From positions 1-26,972 of IMG/VR virus record IMGVR_UViG_3300048589_000224: DNA of 26,972 nt; one strand, written 5' to 3'. This DNA comes from a virus. Position 1 is the first letter of the stretch; every line of letters begins with the position of its first letter. The translations under genes were made by a program, and so were the position numbers. Below are positions 1-6,095 of this stretch, in pieces. The notes beneath the pieces were generated by a model. It was not told the origin of the DNA. It worked only from the letters and a program-made list of their open reading frames with translations, and did no database searches.

Positions 1-54
1 TCATGGGAAGCTTTCGCCGCCCCGCACCCCTCGACGCCGACAGGGGAACGCTAA
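1..54 (+). CDS. 3' end of an upstream gene (partial)
   Basis: Frame 1 is open from the window edge through 17 codons and ends in TAA at 52-54; the last residues read SWEAFAAPHPSTPTGER. The stop shares its final A with the ATG of the next gene (TAATG), the same coupling used repeatedly later in the window, which is the main reason to believe it. The fragment is too short to identify. It could be chance reading of a leader. Confidence 0.4.
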   Translation, partial: SWEAFAAPHPSTPTGER

Positions 55-233
55 TGGATAAGCAAACCGTGGTCCTGGGGGATAACACACAAGCCGAGGC
101 GCTTCGCATCGCGGAAAAATATCTGTCGTCCAAGGGCTGGCGTTTCGGCCCGTCCGAAATCGGCAAAACGGCGGGCGAGATATTGACTGCCTTGCACCTT
201 GCCTTGCCTCAAGCCCCAAAGGTGCAGCCATGA
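54..233 (+). CDS. Small hypothetical phage protein (59 aa)
   Basis: A 59-residue protein of unknown function. The ATG at 54 is preferred over the possible in-frame start at 3 because AGGGGA lies about 7 bases upstream and the ATG overlaps the stop of the preceding frame. It begins MDKQTVVLGDN and is mostly a short amphipathic helical segment (AEALRIAEKYL) followed by a second helix near GEILTALHLAL. There is no membrane segment or metal-binding motif. Its stop overlaps the next start as ATGA. The position, in a string of tiny overlapping genes upstream of the late region, suggests an early or middle phage operon, but nothing in the sequence names a role. Confidence 0.6.
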   Translation: MDKQTVVLGDNTQAEALRIAEKYLSSKGWRFGPSEIGKTAGEILTALHLALPQAPKVQP

Positions 234-454
234 GCGCCCTGCATCGTAGCGACGACCTCGACCGCATGTCGACAGGCTCGCCGGTGCCGCCGCCGGCGTG
301 GCAGATGATCTGCGAATTCGCCAACGGCACATGCGTTTGCGCGGCCACGCGCGCCGACGGCCCGCCCTGCCATGCTGTCGAGATCGTCACGCAACGGGTC
401 AAGAACCGCCTCGCCATCGACAAGGGCGAGCGCAGGAAGGCCAAGGCGCCATGA
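230..454 (+). CDS. Small hypothetical phage protein (74 aa)
   Basis: Not recognised. Starts at the ATG of an ATGA overlap with the previous gene and ends in another ATGA overlap at 451-454, so it is read as the middle of a coupled trio. Residues around 30-50 contain three cysteines (GTCVCAATRADGPPCHAVEIV), which could bind metal or simply be structural. The C-terminus is basic (RRKAKAP). No signal peptide or membrane helix is visible. Alternative frames over this interval give arginine-rich, unnatural translations, supporting this frame. Confidence 0.6.
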   Translation: MSALHRSDDLDRMSTGSPVPPPAWQMICEFANGTCVCAATRADGPPCHAVEIVTQRVKNRLAIDKGERRKAKAP

Positions 455-690
455 CGCCGCTCGCCGGGTTGATCGCGCATTGGGAACGACGGGGGCGCGA
501 ATGCGCGGCCGAGATTGATGGGCTGGTCGACCGCTGGAACGCGGAAACCCGGTACAACGGCGGGCGGATGGAACCCGCCGACGTCAAGCGCATGTGCGCG
601 GCATGGGAAGGCGAACGGCGCATCGCGCGCGATACCGTGGCATGGCTGAAGGTTGCGCTCGACCGCTCGCAAGGGGCGGCAAGGCGATGA
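451..690 (+). CDS. Small hypothetical phage protein (79 aa)
   Basis: Begins at ATG 451 in a 4-base overlap with its neighbour; the same frame is open further upstream but that part translates as an arginine-rich shadow. The protein (starting MTPLAGLIAHWERRGRE) looks wholly alpha-helical and charged, with regularly spaced tryptophans (HWERRG, DRWNAE, AAWEGE, VAWLKV). It resembles the short helical accessory proteins common in phage early operons, but I cannot assign a family. It is the last gene of the forward trio and runs tail to tail with the reverse-strand gene ending at 696, only 5 bases away, with no obvious terminator between them. Confidence 0.6.
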   Translation: MTPLAGLIAHWERRGRECAAEIDGLVDRWNAETRYNGGRMEPADVKRMCAAWEGERRIARDTVAWLKVALDRSQGAARR

Positions 691-695
691 CCGGC

Positions 696-1031
696 TTACT
701 GATGCGTCGCCCGCCAGGTCGCTGCCTCGTCGACCATGCAGCGCGAAAACGCCTCGACGTCGGGGCGCTCGCGTGCCTCGCAACCGCTGACGATCCTGAC
801 GCCGACATCGGCGGGCACGCCTGCACCGACATCGAGCGAGGCGACGGCAAGCGCTGCCTTTTCCTGCCGTGCGAGGCACTGCCGCAACGCGCCGGCGTCA
901 CCGGGCGTGCGGCTGCGGCACATGTCGATTGTTTCCTGCCGCCACTCTGGCGGCAGGCCGGGAAACGACTCGGCGGCCGCAAGGCCGCCTCCGATCAGTA
1001 TCCCGACCAGTGTGAGCGCGGCGCGTTTCAT
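696..1031 (-). CDS. Secreted protein with two CX13C units
   Basis: Predicted 111-residue exported protein. The start at 1031 is chosen over the open frame reaching 1247 because GAGGG lies 8 bases upstream of this ATG and the first residues form a classical signal peptide: MKRAALTLVGILIGGGLAAA, with cleavage likely just after AAA. The mature part contains two similar units, each with cysteines separated by exactly 13 residues (C-RSRTPGDAGALRQ-C and C-EARERPDVEAFSR-C), each followed by a short helix. The four cysteines would probably be disulphide-bonded in the periplasm. It is the only gene in the left half on the minus strand, so it is likely expressed independently, perhaps as a lysogeny-expressed cargo (moron) gene. 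Function unknown. Confidence 0.65.
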   Translation of the reverse strand: MKRAALTLVGILIGGGLAAAESFPGLPPEWRQETIDMCRSRTPGDAGALRQCLARQEKAALAVASLDVGAGVPADVGVRIVSGCEARERPDVEAFSRCMVDEAATWRATHQ

Positions 1032-1425
1032 TTGGTATGCCCTCAATTGCGGCGCCACCATGCGCGCGCCGTTCGTTCTTGTCCACTTCCGCCGGCCGCG
1101 TTTTCGCGCCGCCGCCCTTCTCCCCATCTTCGCCTCGCAACGGAAAAAGGGTCGGTTTGCGTCCCTGCCAGGGACGGTAGGGACGATAATTTTCGTTTCG
1201 GGGCGGGTAGAAAAAACGGGGGAAGGGGAAAAACCTTTGCAAATCAATGTGTTCGGACGCTGGGGACGCTAGGGGCGCAAATTCCCGCAGTTTTATATAT
1301 GCGCATTAAGCACAGATCGAAAAAACTGCGATCACTTTGCATGCGTTATACGGGATTTATCCTCCCTAGCGTCCCTAGCGTCCCTAATCTTATTTAAACT
1401 TCAATCAAATCAAGGGGTTATAGAA
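1032..1425. promoter_or_regulatory. Gene-free divergent control region
   Basis: This 394-bp gap separates the reverse-strand secreted-protein gene from the forward 332-aa gene, so it should hold promoters in both directions. I see no credible coding sequence; open frames across it are arginine-rich shadows. The right half (about 1240-1425) is much more AT-rich than the surrounding genes. It contains TTTTATATAT at 1291-1300, a TTGCAT at 1337-1342 that could be a -35 box with only weak -10 matches, and the inverted 9-bp repeat array described separately. A further perfect dyad, GTCCCTGCCAGGGAC, lies at 1161-1175. A good Shine-Dalgarno, AAGGGG, precedes the ATG at 1426. Confidence 0.5.
1257..1387. 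repeat. Inverted array of 9-bp repeats
   Basis: The left arm has two consecutive 9-mers, ACGCTGGGG (1257-1265) and ACGCTAGGG (1266-1274). The right arm has CCCTAGCGT at 1364-1372 and again at 1373-1381, followed by a partial CCCTAA (1382-1387). The right-arm unit is the exact reverse complement of the second left-arm unit, so the arms face each other across about 90 bp of AT-rich DNA. The related core GGGACG also occurs at 1171-1176, 1180-1185 and just inside the next gene near 1435. The arrangement fits operators for a dimeric regulator or iterated protein-binding sites at an origin; which of these cannot be told from sequence. Confidence 0.75.
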
Positions 1426-2424
1426 ATGGAAAACAGGGACGCAAGGATTGAAAGCGGGGTCGCTGGGGTCGCAAGCGCAAGGCTGCGGCGCAAAATGACC
1501 ATGTCTGACGCCCTGAAATGGGCATGGGGCGACGAGTTGCCGAAGATGCAGGCGGGGTCGGGCTTCGAAAGTGGCCCTTTGTCGGCGGCGTCGGCGTGGT
1601 CGTCGATCCTGCGCTATGGCGAAATGGGGTCGATCGTCGACCGCCAGCCTAACCGTTTTGGTTGCATCCCGTTCGATGAGGCCGGATGGCCGCACCCGGA
1701 TGCGCTGCGCATTGCCGACGCCGTCGCCGACCTGGCCGAATGCGCGGTCGACGTGCCGGAAGGCTGGCACCCGATGCCCGAGCTTGCCGCCATCGACGAG
1801 CATATGGCCGCTCGCGCGGTTTCCGACGCGCTGGTCAAGGCGACGACGGCGGACAAGGATGGTGCGCTGCGCTTTCGGGCGCGGCCCGACGTGCTGGTCG
1901 TTCGGCACGCCATCCTCGGCATGGTGCCTGAGTGGCGTCTATGGGAACAGCCGGTGAAGGAATATGAAAAGCACGCGAACGGCGCCCATCGCTGGTACGT
2001 GCGGCGCGAGGTGCGCGAGGTAATCGGCGAAATGGCCGACGGCAGCGACAGGGTCGCGGTGCAAACCGTCGAGGTTGAGGGCTGGTCGACGCGCCTGCAG
2101 CGGCCGGTCGCCGGCGCCTACCGCAAGGCGGGCTTCGTGCCGGATCCGGTGCCGGTCATGGTGGCGCGCGGCGAATATGAGATATTCTGCGGCGCCATGT
2201 GCATGCTGTTCGACCAGCTTGCCGACCAGCTTGAAACGGTCGAGCTTGTGGCGGTCGACTGGCCGGTTCAACCGTGGGCCGATTCCATCGCAGGCGGCTC
2301 GCGTTGGCCGACGCCGAGAATTCTGCCCGACCTGCGGGCGGCGCCCGCCGCAACGATGCCGCCAGAAATGCCAAGAAAATCAAAGCCTAAGCAGGTGAGG
2401 AAAGCCCGACAGAAAGTCGCTTGA
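1426..2424 (+). CDS. Hypothetical phage protein before the late genes (332 aa)
   Basis: Unrecognised 332-residue protein. ATG 1426 follows AAGGGG at a normal distance; a second in-frame pair MTMSDALKWAWGDELPK begins at about 1498 and is a possible shorter start. The body is a soluble alpha/beta protein with many tryptophans (SAWSSILRYGEMG, GWHPMPEL, PEWRLWEQPVKEYEKH, WPVQPWADSIAGGSRWP). The last 20 or so residues are strongly basic (PRKSKPKQVRKARQKVA), suggesting nucleic-acid contact. It stands alone between the repeat-rich control region and a rho-independent terminator, so it is its own transcription unit immediately ahead of the packaging genes. That position is typical of late-gene regulators or antiterminators, but no motif proves this. 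Confidence 0.75.
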   Translation: MENRDARIESGVAGVASARLRRKMTMSDALKWAWGDELPKMQAGSGFESGPLSAASAWSSILRYGEMGSIVDRQPNRFGCIPFDEAGWPHPDALRIADAVADLAECAVDVPEGWHPMPELAAIDEHMAARAVSDALVKATTADKDGALRFRARPDVLVVRHAILGMVPEWRLWEQPVKEYEKHANGAHRWYVRREVREVIGEMADGSDRVAVQTVEVEGWSTRLQRPVAGAYRKAGFVPDPVPVMVARGEYEIFCGAMCMLFDQLADQLETVELVAVDWPVQPWADSIAGGSRWPTPRILPDLRAAPAATMPPEMPRKSKPKQVRKARQKVA

Positions 2425-2437
2425 CCAACGGACGGAA

Positions 2438-2465
2438 TTTTGCGCATTAATTGTCACGCACAAAA
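2438..2465. promoter_or_regulatory. Imperfect inverted repeat, possible operator
   Basis: TTTTGCGC at 2438-2445 faces GCACAAAA at 2458-2465, 8-base arms with a single mismatch. It lies in the 150-bp gap between the 332-aa gene and the gpZ-like gene, before the terminator. The segment also contains TGCGCATTAA (2441-2450), which recurs at 1300-1309 in the control region upstream of the previous gene. A shared regulator site is plausible but unproven. Confidence 0.35.
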
Positions 2466-2478
2466 TGGCATCGAAACG

Positions 2479-2508
2479 ACCCGCCCGGCTCCGGCCCGGC
2501 GGGTTTTT
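2479..2508 (+). terminator. Rho-independent terminator
   Basis: A 7-bp perfect stem (ACCCGCC at 2479-2485 pairing with GGCGGGT at 2498-2504) has a GC-rich loop that can itself form a small inner helix, and it is followed by a T run (2504-2508). It lies about 55 bases after the stop of the 332-aa gene and before the gpZ-like gene, so it should end the upstream transcript and insulate the late operon. Confidence 0.8.
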
Positions 2509-2577
2509 CTTTGGCCGAACATCAAGAGGGCGCCGCCATGAAGTCGGCGGCCAAAACCGCCAAAGGGGTCTTTGCCT

Positions 2578-3105
2578 GTGATCATCGCCGACGCTTCCGA
2601 ATATCTGGCGCTATCGCGCGCCATTCGGAAGTTGCCCGGCGATATCCGGGCTAAGGCGTTCGCCCGCGCCGGCAAGCGCGTTACCGACATGGCGCGCACA
2701 CGCTACATCAAGCGCGCCGCGCCTCGGTTGAAGCTGGCGCAGAAGGTCATTCGCGACAAGACGACCGCGCGCTTCAATGCAGGCGGCAACACGTCCGACG
2801 TGGTCGTTCGCTCCGGTTGGATACCGCTCGCCAAGCTTGGCGCTCGCCAGACCGGGAAGGGTGTCACGGTCAATCTGCGCGGTTCGTACCGCAGCGCGTT
2901 CCTTGCCGGAATGGCATCGGGACACAAAGGCGTCATGATGCGCGAGGGCGCGGCGCGGCTTCCCATTCGGGAACTGTTCGGGCCGAACCCGGCGCACGAC
3001 ATAACGAACAACGATGCGGTCTATCTGTCGCTGCTCGCCGAGGTGATCGACGAGGCGCTTGCACCGCGCGTTCTGCATGAGATCGACCGGCTGCTGCCGG
3101 GCTGA
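2578..3105 (+). CDS. gpZ-like minor tail protein
   Basis: Resembles the lambda minor tail protein Z family, which acts at the head-proximal end of the tail during tail completion. The basic, helical N-terminal part (about residues 10-60, with KRVTDMARTRYIKRAAPRLK) is followed by a beta-rich core containing IPLAKLGARQTGKGVTVNLR and a C-terminal RLPIRELFGPN segment, which is the usual order in this family. Length (175-177 aa) also fits. There is no ATG. GTG 2578 sits 9 bases after AAGGGG and is preferred to TTG 2572, only 3 bases after it. Oddly, the gene lies upstream of the terminase genes and the putative cos region, far from the other tail genes. Confidence 0.75.
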   Translation: MIIADASEYLALSRAIRKLPGDIRAKAFARAGKRVTDMARTRYIKRAAPRLKLAQKVIRDKTTARFNAGGNTSDVVVRSGWIPLAKLGARQTGKGVTVNLRGSYRSAFLAGMASGHKGVMMREGAARLPIRELFGPNPAHDITNNDAVYLSLLAEVIDEALAPRVLHEIDRLLPG

Positions 3106-3289
3106 CCGTCGAGGCAAGACGCGAGGTGCGCCGCCATCGTGACCCGTCGGCGCCGAGGGGTCGATAGGTTCTTCCGGGCCTCCCCTCCCTTACGGGCCGG
3201 GGCGACCCCGAAATATCGCTAGTGAGGCTGGCCGAAACCTGGGTTAACACGGTTAACACCACGGCGGCCGGTTAACATGGAAAGGCCGC
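3106..3289. other. Candidate cos / packaging-initiation region
   Basis: A 184-bp gap without a credible gene lies directly before the small-terminase gene, where lambda-type phages carry cos. It holds a 22-bp dyad at 3141-3162, symmetric about 3151/3152 with one mismatched pair, and three GGTTAACA repeats listed separately. In lambda, cos consists of a partly symmetric nicking site followed by three binding sites for the small terminase. The resemblance in order and number is my inference; no cut site can be read from sequence alone. Confidence 0.4.
3242..3277 (+). repeat. Three GGTTAACA direct repeats
   Basis: GGTTAACA occurs at 3242-3249, 3251-3258 and 3270-3277, with start-to-start distances of 9 and 19 bases, ending 12 bases before the ATG of the Nu1-like gene. 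Each contains the palindrome GTTAAC. The adjacent gene encodes a winged-helix-type DNA-binding protein, so these may be its binding sites, either for packaging or for autoregulation. Confidence 0.7.
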
Positions 3290-3898
3290 ATGAGTAGCAA
3301 CGTCGAAGCCGAGGGCGGCGGCGTTTGGATTTCATGCGCCGAGCTTGCCCGACGCAAAAAGGTTTCGCGAGCGGCGATCAGCAAGCGGGTGGCGCAGCTT
3401 GCCGATGCCGGCAAGATCGACACGAAGCGCGACGGTAGATCCTTGCTGGTCGAACTTGCGTCATTCGACAGGGCTGTCGGCGAAACCGGCGACGCGGTCA
3501 AGGAACAGGCGGCCGAGACTTCGGCGCAGCACAAGACGAAAGCCTCGGCGCCGTTACGCGACGCGCAAACCGAGCGCGCCCAATACGACGCGCGGATCCG
3601 GGCGCTCGACCTGGCCGACCGGCAACGGGCGGTGCTGCCGATCGCCGGCCCGCACGGCATTGAAACCGCCGCGTCCGCGATAGGCATTGCGCTGGCGCGC
3701 GACCTTGACGGGTTGGCGCGCTACGCGGACGAGATCGCAATCGCGGTCAGCAAGGAAGGCGTCGCCGGCGCGCGGCGCCTGCTCAAGGAAATCGGCCAGG
3801 CAGTTCGCCGCCAGGTTGCGGACTCGCTTTCAAAAATCGCCGAGCAAGGCACCGACGCCGAGCGCGACGGCCCAATCGAGACATTGTTGCCCGAATGA
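3290..3898 (+). CDS. terS: Terminase small subunit, Nu1-like
   Basis: DNA-recognition subunit of the packaging terminase. Residues about 15-55 form a helix-turn-helix: ELARRKKVSRAAISKRVAQL is the HTH and DAGKIDTKRDGRSLLVEL reads as the following wing. A charged linker (residues 65-105) leads to a helical C-terminal half (DRQRAVLPIAGPHGIETAASA onward), presumably for self-assembly and contact with the large subunit. The gene overlaps the GpA-type large terminase by four bases (ATGA), the standard lambda-like pairing, and follows the three GGTTAACA repeats. The family assignment rests on the HTH and context; sequence similarity within this family is always low. Confidence 0.8.
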   Translation: MSSNVEAEGGGVWISCAELARRKKVSRAAISKRVAQLADAGKIDTKRDGRSLLVELASFDRAVGETGDAVKEQAAETSAQHKTKASAPLRDAQTERAQYDARIRALDLADRQRAVLPIAGPHGIETAASAIGIALARDLDGLARYADEIAIAVSKEGVAGARRLLKEIGQAVRRQVADSLSKIAEQGTDAERDGPIETLLPE

Positions 3899-5898
3899 AA
3901 ATCAGCCTTTCCAGATCGGCCCTGGCGGTTGTCGCCGGCGCGATGGCGCTTGCCGTCGTTCCGCCGCCGCCGTTGTCGCCGTCAGCGTGGGCTGAAGGCA
4001 ACCTCGTCGTGCCCGACGGGCCGCGCGCAGGGGAATATTGGGAGCGTTCGCTCGGCCTCCATTGCGTCGAGATCGTCGACGCGCTTGGGCCTGACGAGGT
4101 GGACAATGAATTCGCGGTAATGAAGTCGGCGCAAACCGGCTTTACCACCGTGCTTATCATCGGCGCCGGCCACTCAATCGACCGTGATCCTTGCCGCATG
4201 ATGATCGTGCAGCCGACTTCGGGCGCGCTGTCGGACTTCAACAAGGAAAAGCTGCAGCCGACGATCGAGGCGTCGCCGGTGTTGGCGCGCAAGGTGCGAG
4301 GGGTCACCTCGCGTTCATCCGAAGGTTCGACCGCAACGTCGAAGCAATTTGCAGGCGGTTCGCTCACATTGGCGATCGCCTCGTCGGCCGCCGATCTGCG
4401 GTCGAAAACGGTCAAGAAAGCATTCCTCGACGAAATCGACGAGTACCCCGACGACCTCGACGGCCAGGGCGACCCGATTGAAATGGTCGAGGCGCGACAG
4501 ATTGCGTTCCTGGCAACCGGCGACTGGAAACGGCTGAAGATATCGACGCCGACCGTCAAGGGCGCGTCCAAGATCGAGACGGCCTATCTCGCCGGCGATC
4601 AACGCCGCTGGCACGTCGCATGCCCTGGCTGCGGCGACCGTTTCGTGTTCGAATTCGATCGGAAGCATTTCCGCTTCAACGATGTCGCGCCCTACAACGC
4701 GCACTATGTGACGCCTTGTTGCGGCACGATCATTGAGGGCGTCGAAAAAAACAGCGTCTATCGCACCGGGCGCTATACTCCGACGGCGACGCGGCCCGGC
4801 GCCGGCCGGTCCTATCATTTCTGCGCCATGTCCTCGCCGCTTGTGCCGTGGGACGAGATCGCACGCAAGTTCGTCGAGGCAAACGGCGACCCGCTCAAGC
4901 TTAAGGCCTTCTACAATCTTTGGCTCGGCCTGCCCTATGAGGTGCGCGGCGATGCGCCCGACCATGTCAAGCTCTTGGAGCGGCGCGAGTCCGACCTTGT
5001 GCGCGGCCGCATTCCGCCGCTTGGCCTGATCATGACCGGCGCCGCCGACGTGCAAATGCGCGGCATTTATTGGGAGGTCGCCGCCTACGGGCCGGATCGG
5101 CAAAAATGGGTCGTCGATGCAGGCGTCATTGAAGGCGAGACGACCGACCCGCACAGCGGCGCCTTCCTGAAGCTGGCCGAAATTTATGAAAAGCAGTGGC
5201 CCGACGCTTTTGGCGGCAGCCGGCGCGTCGACGCATTCGGCGTGGACTCCGGCTTTCGGTCGCATGTCGTTTACACTTGGGTACGCGGTCGCCAGGGCGC
5301 CTTTGCCTTGAAGGGCCTTGACGGCTGGTCGCGCCCGGCGCTCGGCACCGGCTCGGCGGTGGACATCGACTTCAACGGCAAAATGATCCGCAAGGGAACC
5401 CATGTTTGGGGCGTCGGCACATGGCCGCTGAAAGGCGCGCACTATGATGATCTGCGCAAGGAAGGGGTCAAGGCCGGGCAAGAGCGCGACCCGTCCGGCT
5501 ATTGCCATTACGGCACATGGCTCGACGAGGTCTATTTCAGGCAGATCACGGCGGAATATCTTGGCAACGAAAATTTCCGGGGCCGCGTTCGCCGCGTCTG
5601 GAAAGTTCGCAACGGCGAGGAAAACCACTTCCTCGACTGCACGATCTACAACAACGCGCTTGCCGACTATCTCGGCCTATCGCGTTTGACGTCCGATGAA
5701 TGGGCCGCGCTCGCTTCCGAGCGTTGTGCGCCCGAGGTGGTGAAGAACCCCGACCTTTTCGCGGTGGCGCCGCTGGCGGTGCAGAAGCCGTCCGCGCCTT
5801 CCGACAGTTCGCGCGGCGCGACCGAACCAGTCGAAAACCAGCGTCACGACGTCGCCTCGGCAGGCAATGCCGGCGGTTCGTTTTGGGATGAATATTGA
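3895..5898 (+). CDS. terL: Terminase large subunit, GpA family
   Basis: Packaging ATPase and nuclease that pumps DNA into the prohead and cuts the concatemer. Length (667 aa) is normal for lambda GpA relatives. A Walker A-like loop is at residues 77-85 (KSAQTGFTT, lacking the classical GKT as is usual here). Walker B is around 175-183 (AFLDEIDEY). A zinc-ribbon-like set of cysteines follows (C243, C246, C275, C276). The nuclease domain begins near GAADVQMRGIYWEV (D385), with another acidic site in FGVDSGFRS (D451). The N-terminus looks hydrophobic, but PPPPLSPSAWAE is the normal terminase start and not an export signal. It overlaps terS by ATGA and the gpW-like gene by TGATG. Confidence 0.95.
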   Translation: MKISLSRSALAVVAGAMALAVVPPPPLSPSAWAEGNLVVPDGPRAGEYWERSLGLHCVEIVDALGPDEVDNEFAVMKSAQTGFTTVLIIGAGHSIDRDPCRMMIVQPTSGALSDFNKEKLQPTIEASPVLARKVRGVTSRSSEGSTATSKQFAGGSLTLAIASSAADLRSKTVKKAFLDEIDEYPDDLDGQGDPIEMVEARQIAFLATGDWKRLKISTPTVKGASKIETAYLAGDQRRWHVACPGCGDRFVFEFDRKHFRFNDVAPYNAHYVTPCCGTIIEGVEKNSVYRTGRYTPTATRPGAGRSYHFCAMSSPLVPWDEIARKFVEANGDPLKLKAFYNLWLGLPYEVRGDAPDHVKLLERRESDLVRGRIPPLGLIMTGAADVQMRGIYWEVAAYGPDRQKWVVDAGVIEGETTDPHSGAFLKLAEIYEKQWPDAFGGSRRVDAFGVDSGFRSHVVYTWVRGRQGAFALKGLDGWSRPALGTGSAVDIDFNGKMIRKGTHVWGVGTWPLKGAHYDDLRKEGVKAGQERDPSGYCHYGTWLDEVYFRQITAEYLGNENFRGRVRRVWKVRNGEENHFLDCTIYNNALADYLGLSRLTSDEWAALASERCAPEVVKNPDLFAVAPLAVQKPSAPSDSSRGATEPVENQRHDVASAGNAGGSFWDEY

Positions 5899-6095
5899 TG
5901 GCCTGGACGCAAAGCGACCTTGACCGGATCGAGGCGGCGATTGCGGGCGGCACGCGGCGCGTGAAGTTCCAATCGCATGAGGTCGAATACCAGTCGATCG
6001 GCGACATGCTGAAGGCGCGCGATGCGATCAAGGCCGAGATAAACGCGGACAGCCGTCCGGGCGTTTCCTTCGCCGACTACAGGGGCGGCTATTGA
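5898..6095 (+). CDS. gpW-like head-tail joining protein
   Basis: A 65-residue protein with the size and pattern of the lambda gpW family: an N-terminal helix (SDLDRIEAAIAGG), a beta hairpin (RRVKFQSHEVEYQSIGDM) and a second helix (LKARDAIKAEINA). gpW adds to the filled head at the portal and creates the platform for tail attachment. ATG 5898 overlaps the terminase stop (TGATG), and its own stop overlaps the portal start in the same manner. Its place between large terminase and portal is the same as lambda W, between A and B. Confident. Confidence 0.88.
   Translation: MAWTQSDLDRIEAAIAGGTRRVKFQSHEVEYQSIGDMLKARDAIKAEINADSRPGVSFADYRGGY

Noticed and set aside
594-1397. Forward open frame across the secreted-protein gene and control region
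   Set aside because: Translation is arginine/cysteine-rich and without structure; the reverse-strand gene with signal peptide and good ribosome-binding site explains the first part.
2538-2654. Small open frame MKSAAKTAKGVFACDHRRRF before the gpZ-like gene
   Set aside because: It overlaps the gpZ-like gene in another frame and turns arginine-rich; no support beyond an ATG.
3118-3138. Similarity of the reverse complement near 3121-3135 to the lambda cohesive-end core
   Set aside because: The match needs a one-base insertion and is in the opposite orientation relative to the terminase genes; in GC-rich DNA it is likely chance. The dyad and repeats are better evidence for cos.
3895-3990. Apparent signal peptide at the N-terminus of the large terminase
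   Set aside because: The hydrophobic stretch ends in the PPPPLSPSAWAE segment normal for GpA-type terminases; export would make no sense for a packaging motor.
4746-4752. Canonical slippery heptamer A AAA AAC in frame inside the large terminase gene
   Set aside because: It is in the right phase for -1 frameshifting, but it lies in the middle of the ATPase/zinc region, the -1 frame gives no family-like sequence, and there is no known use of frameshifting in this gene. Probably incidental.
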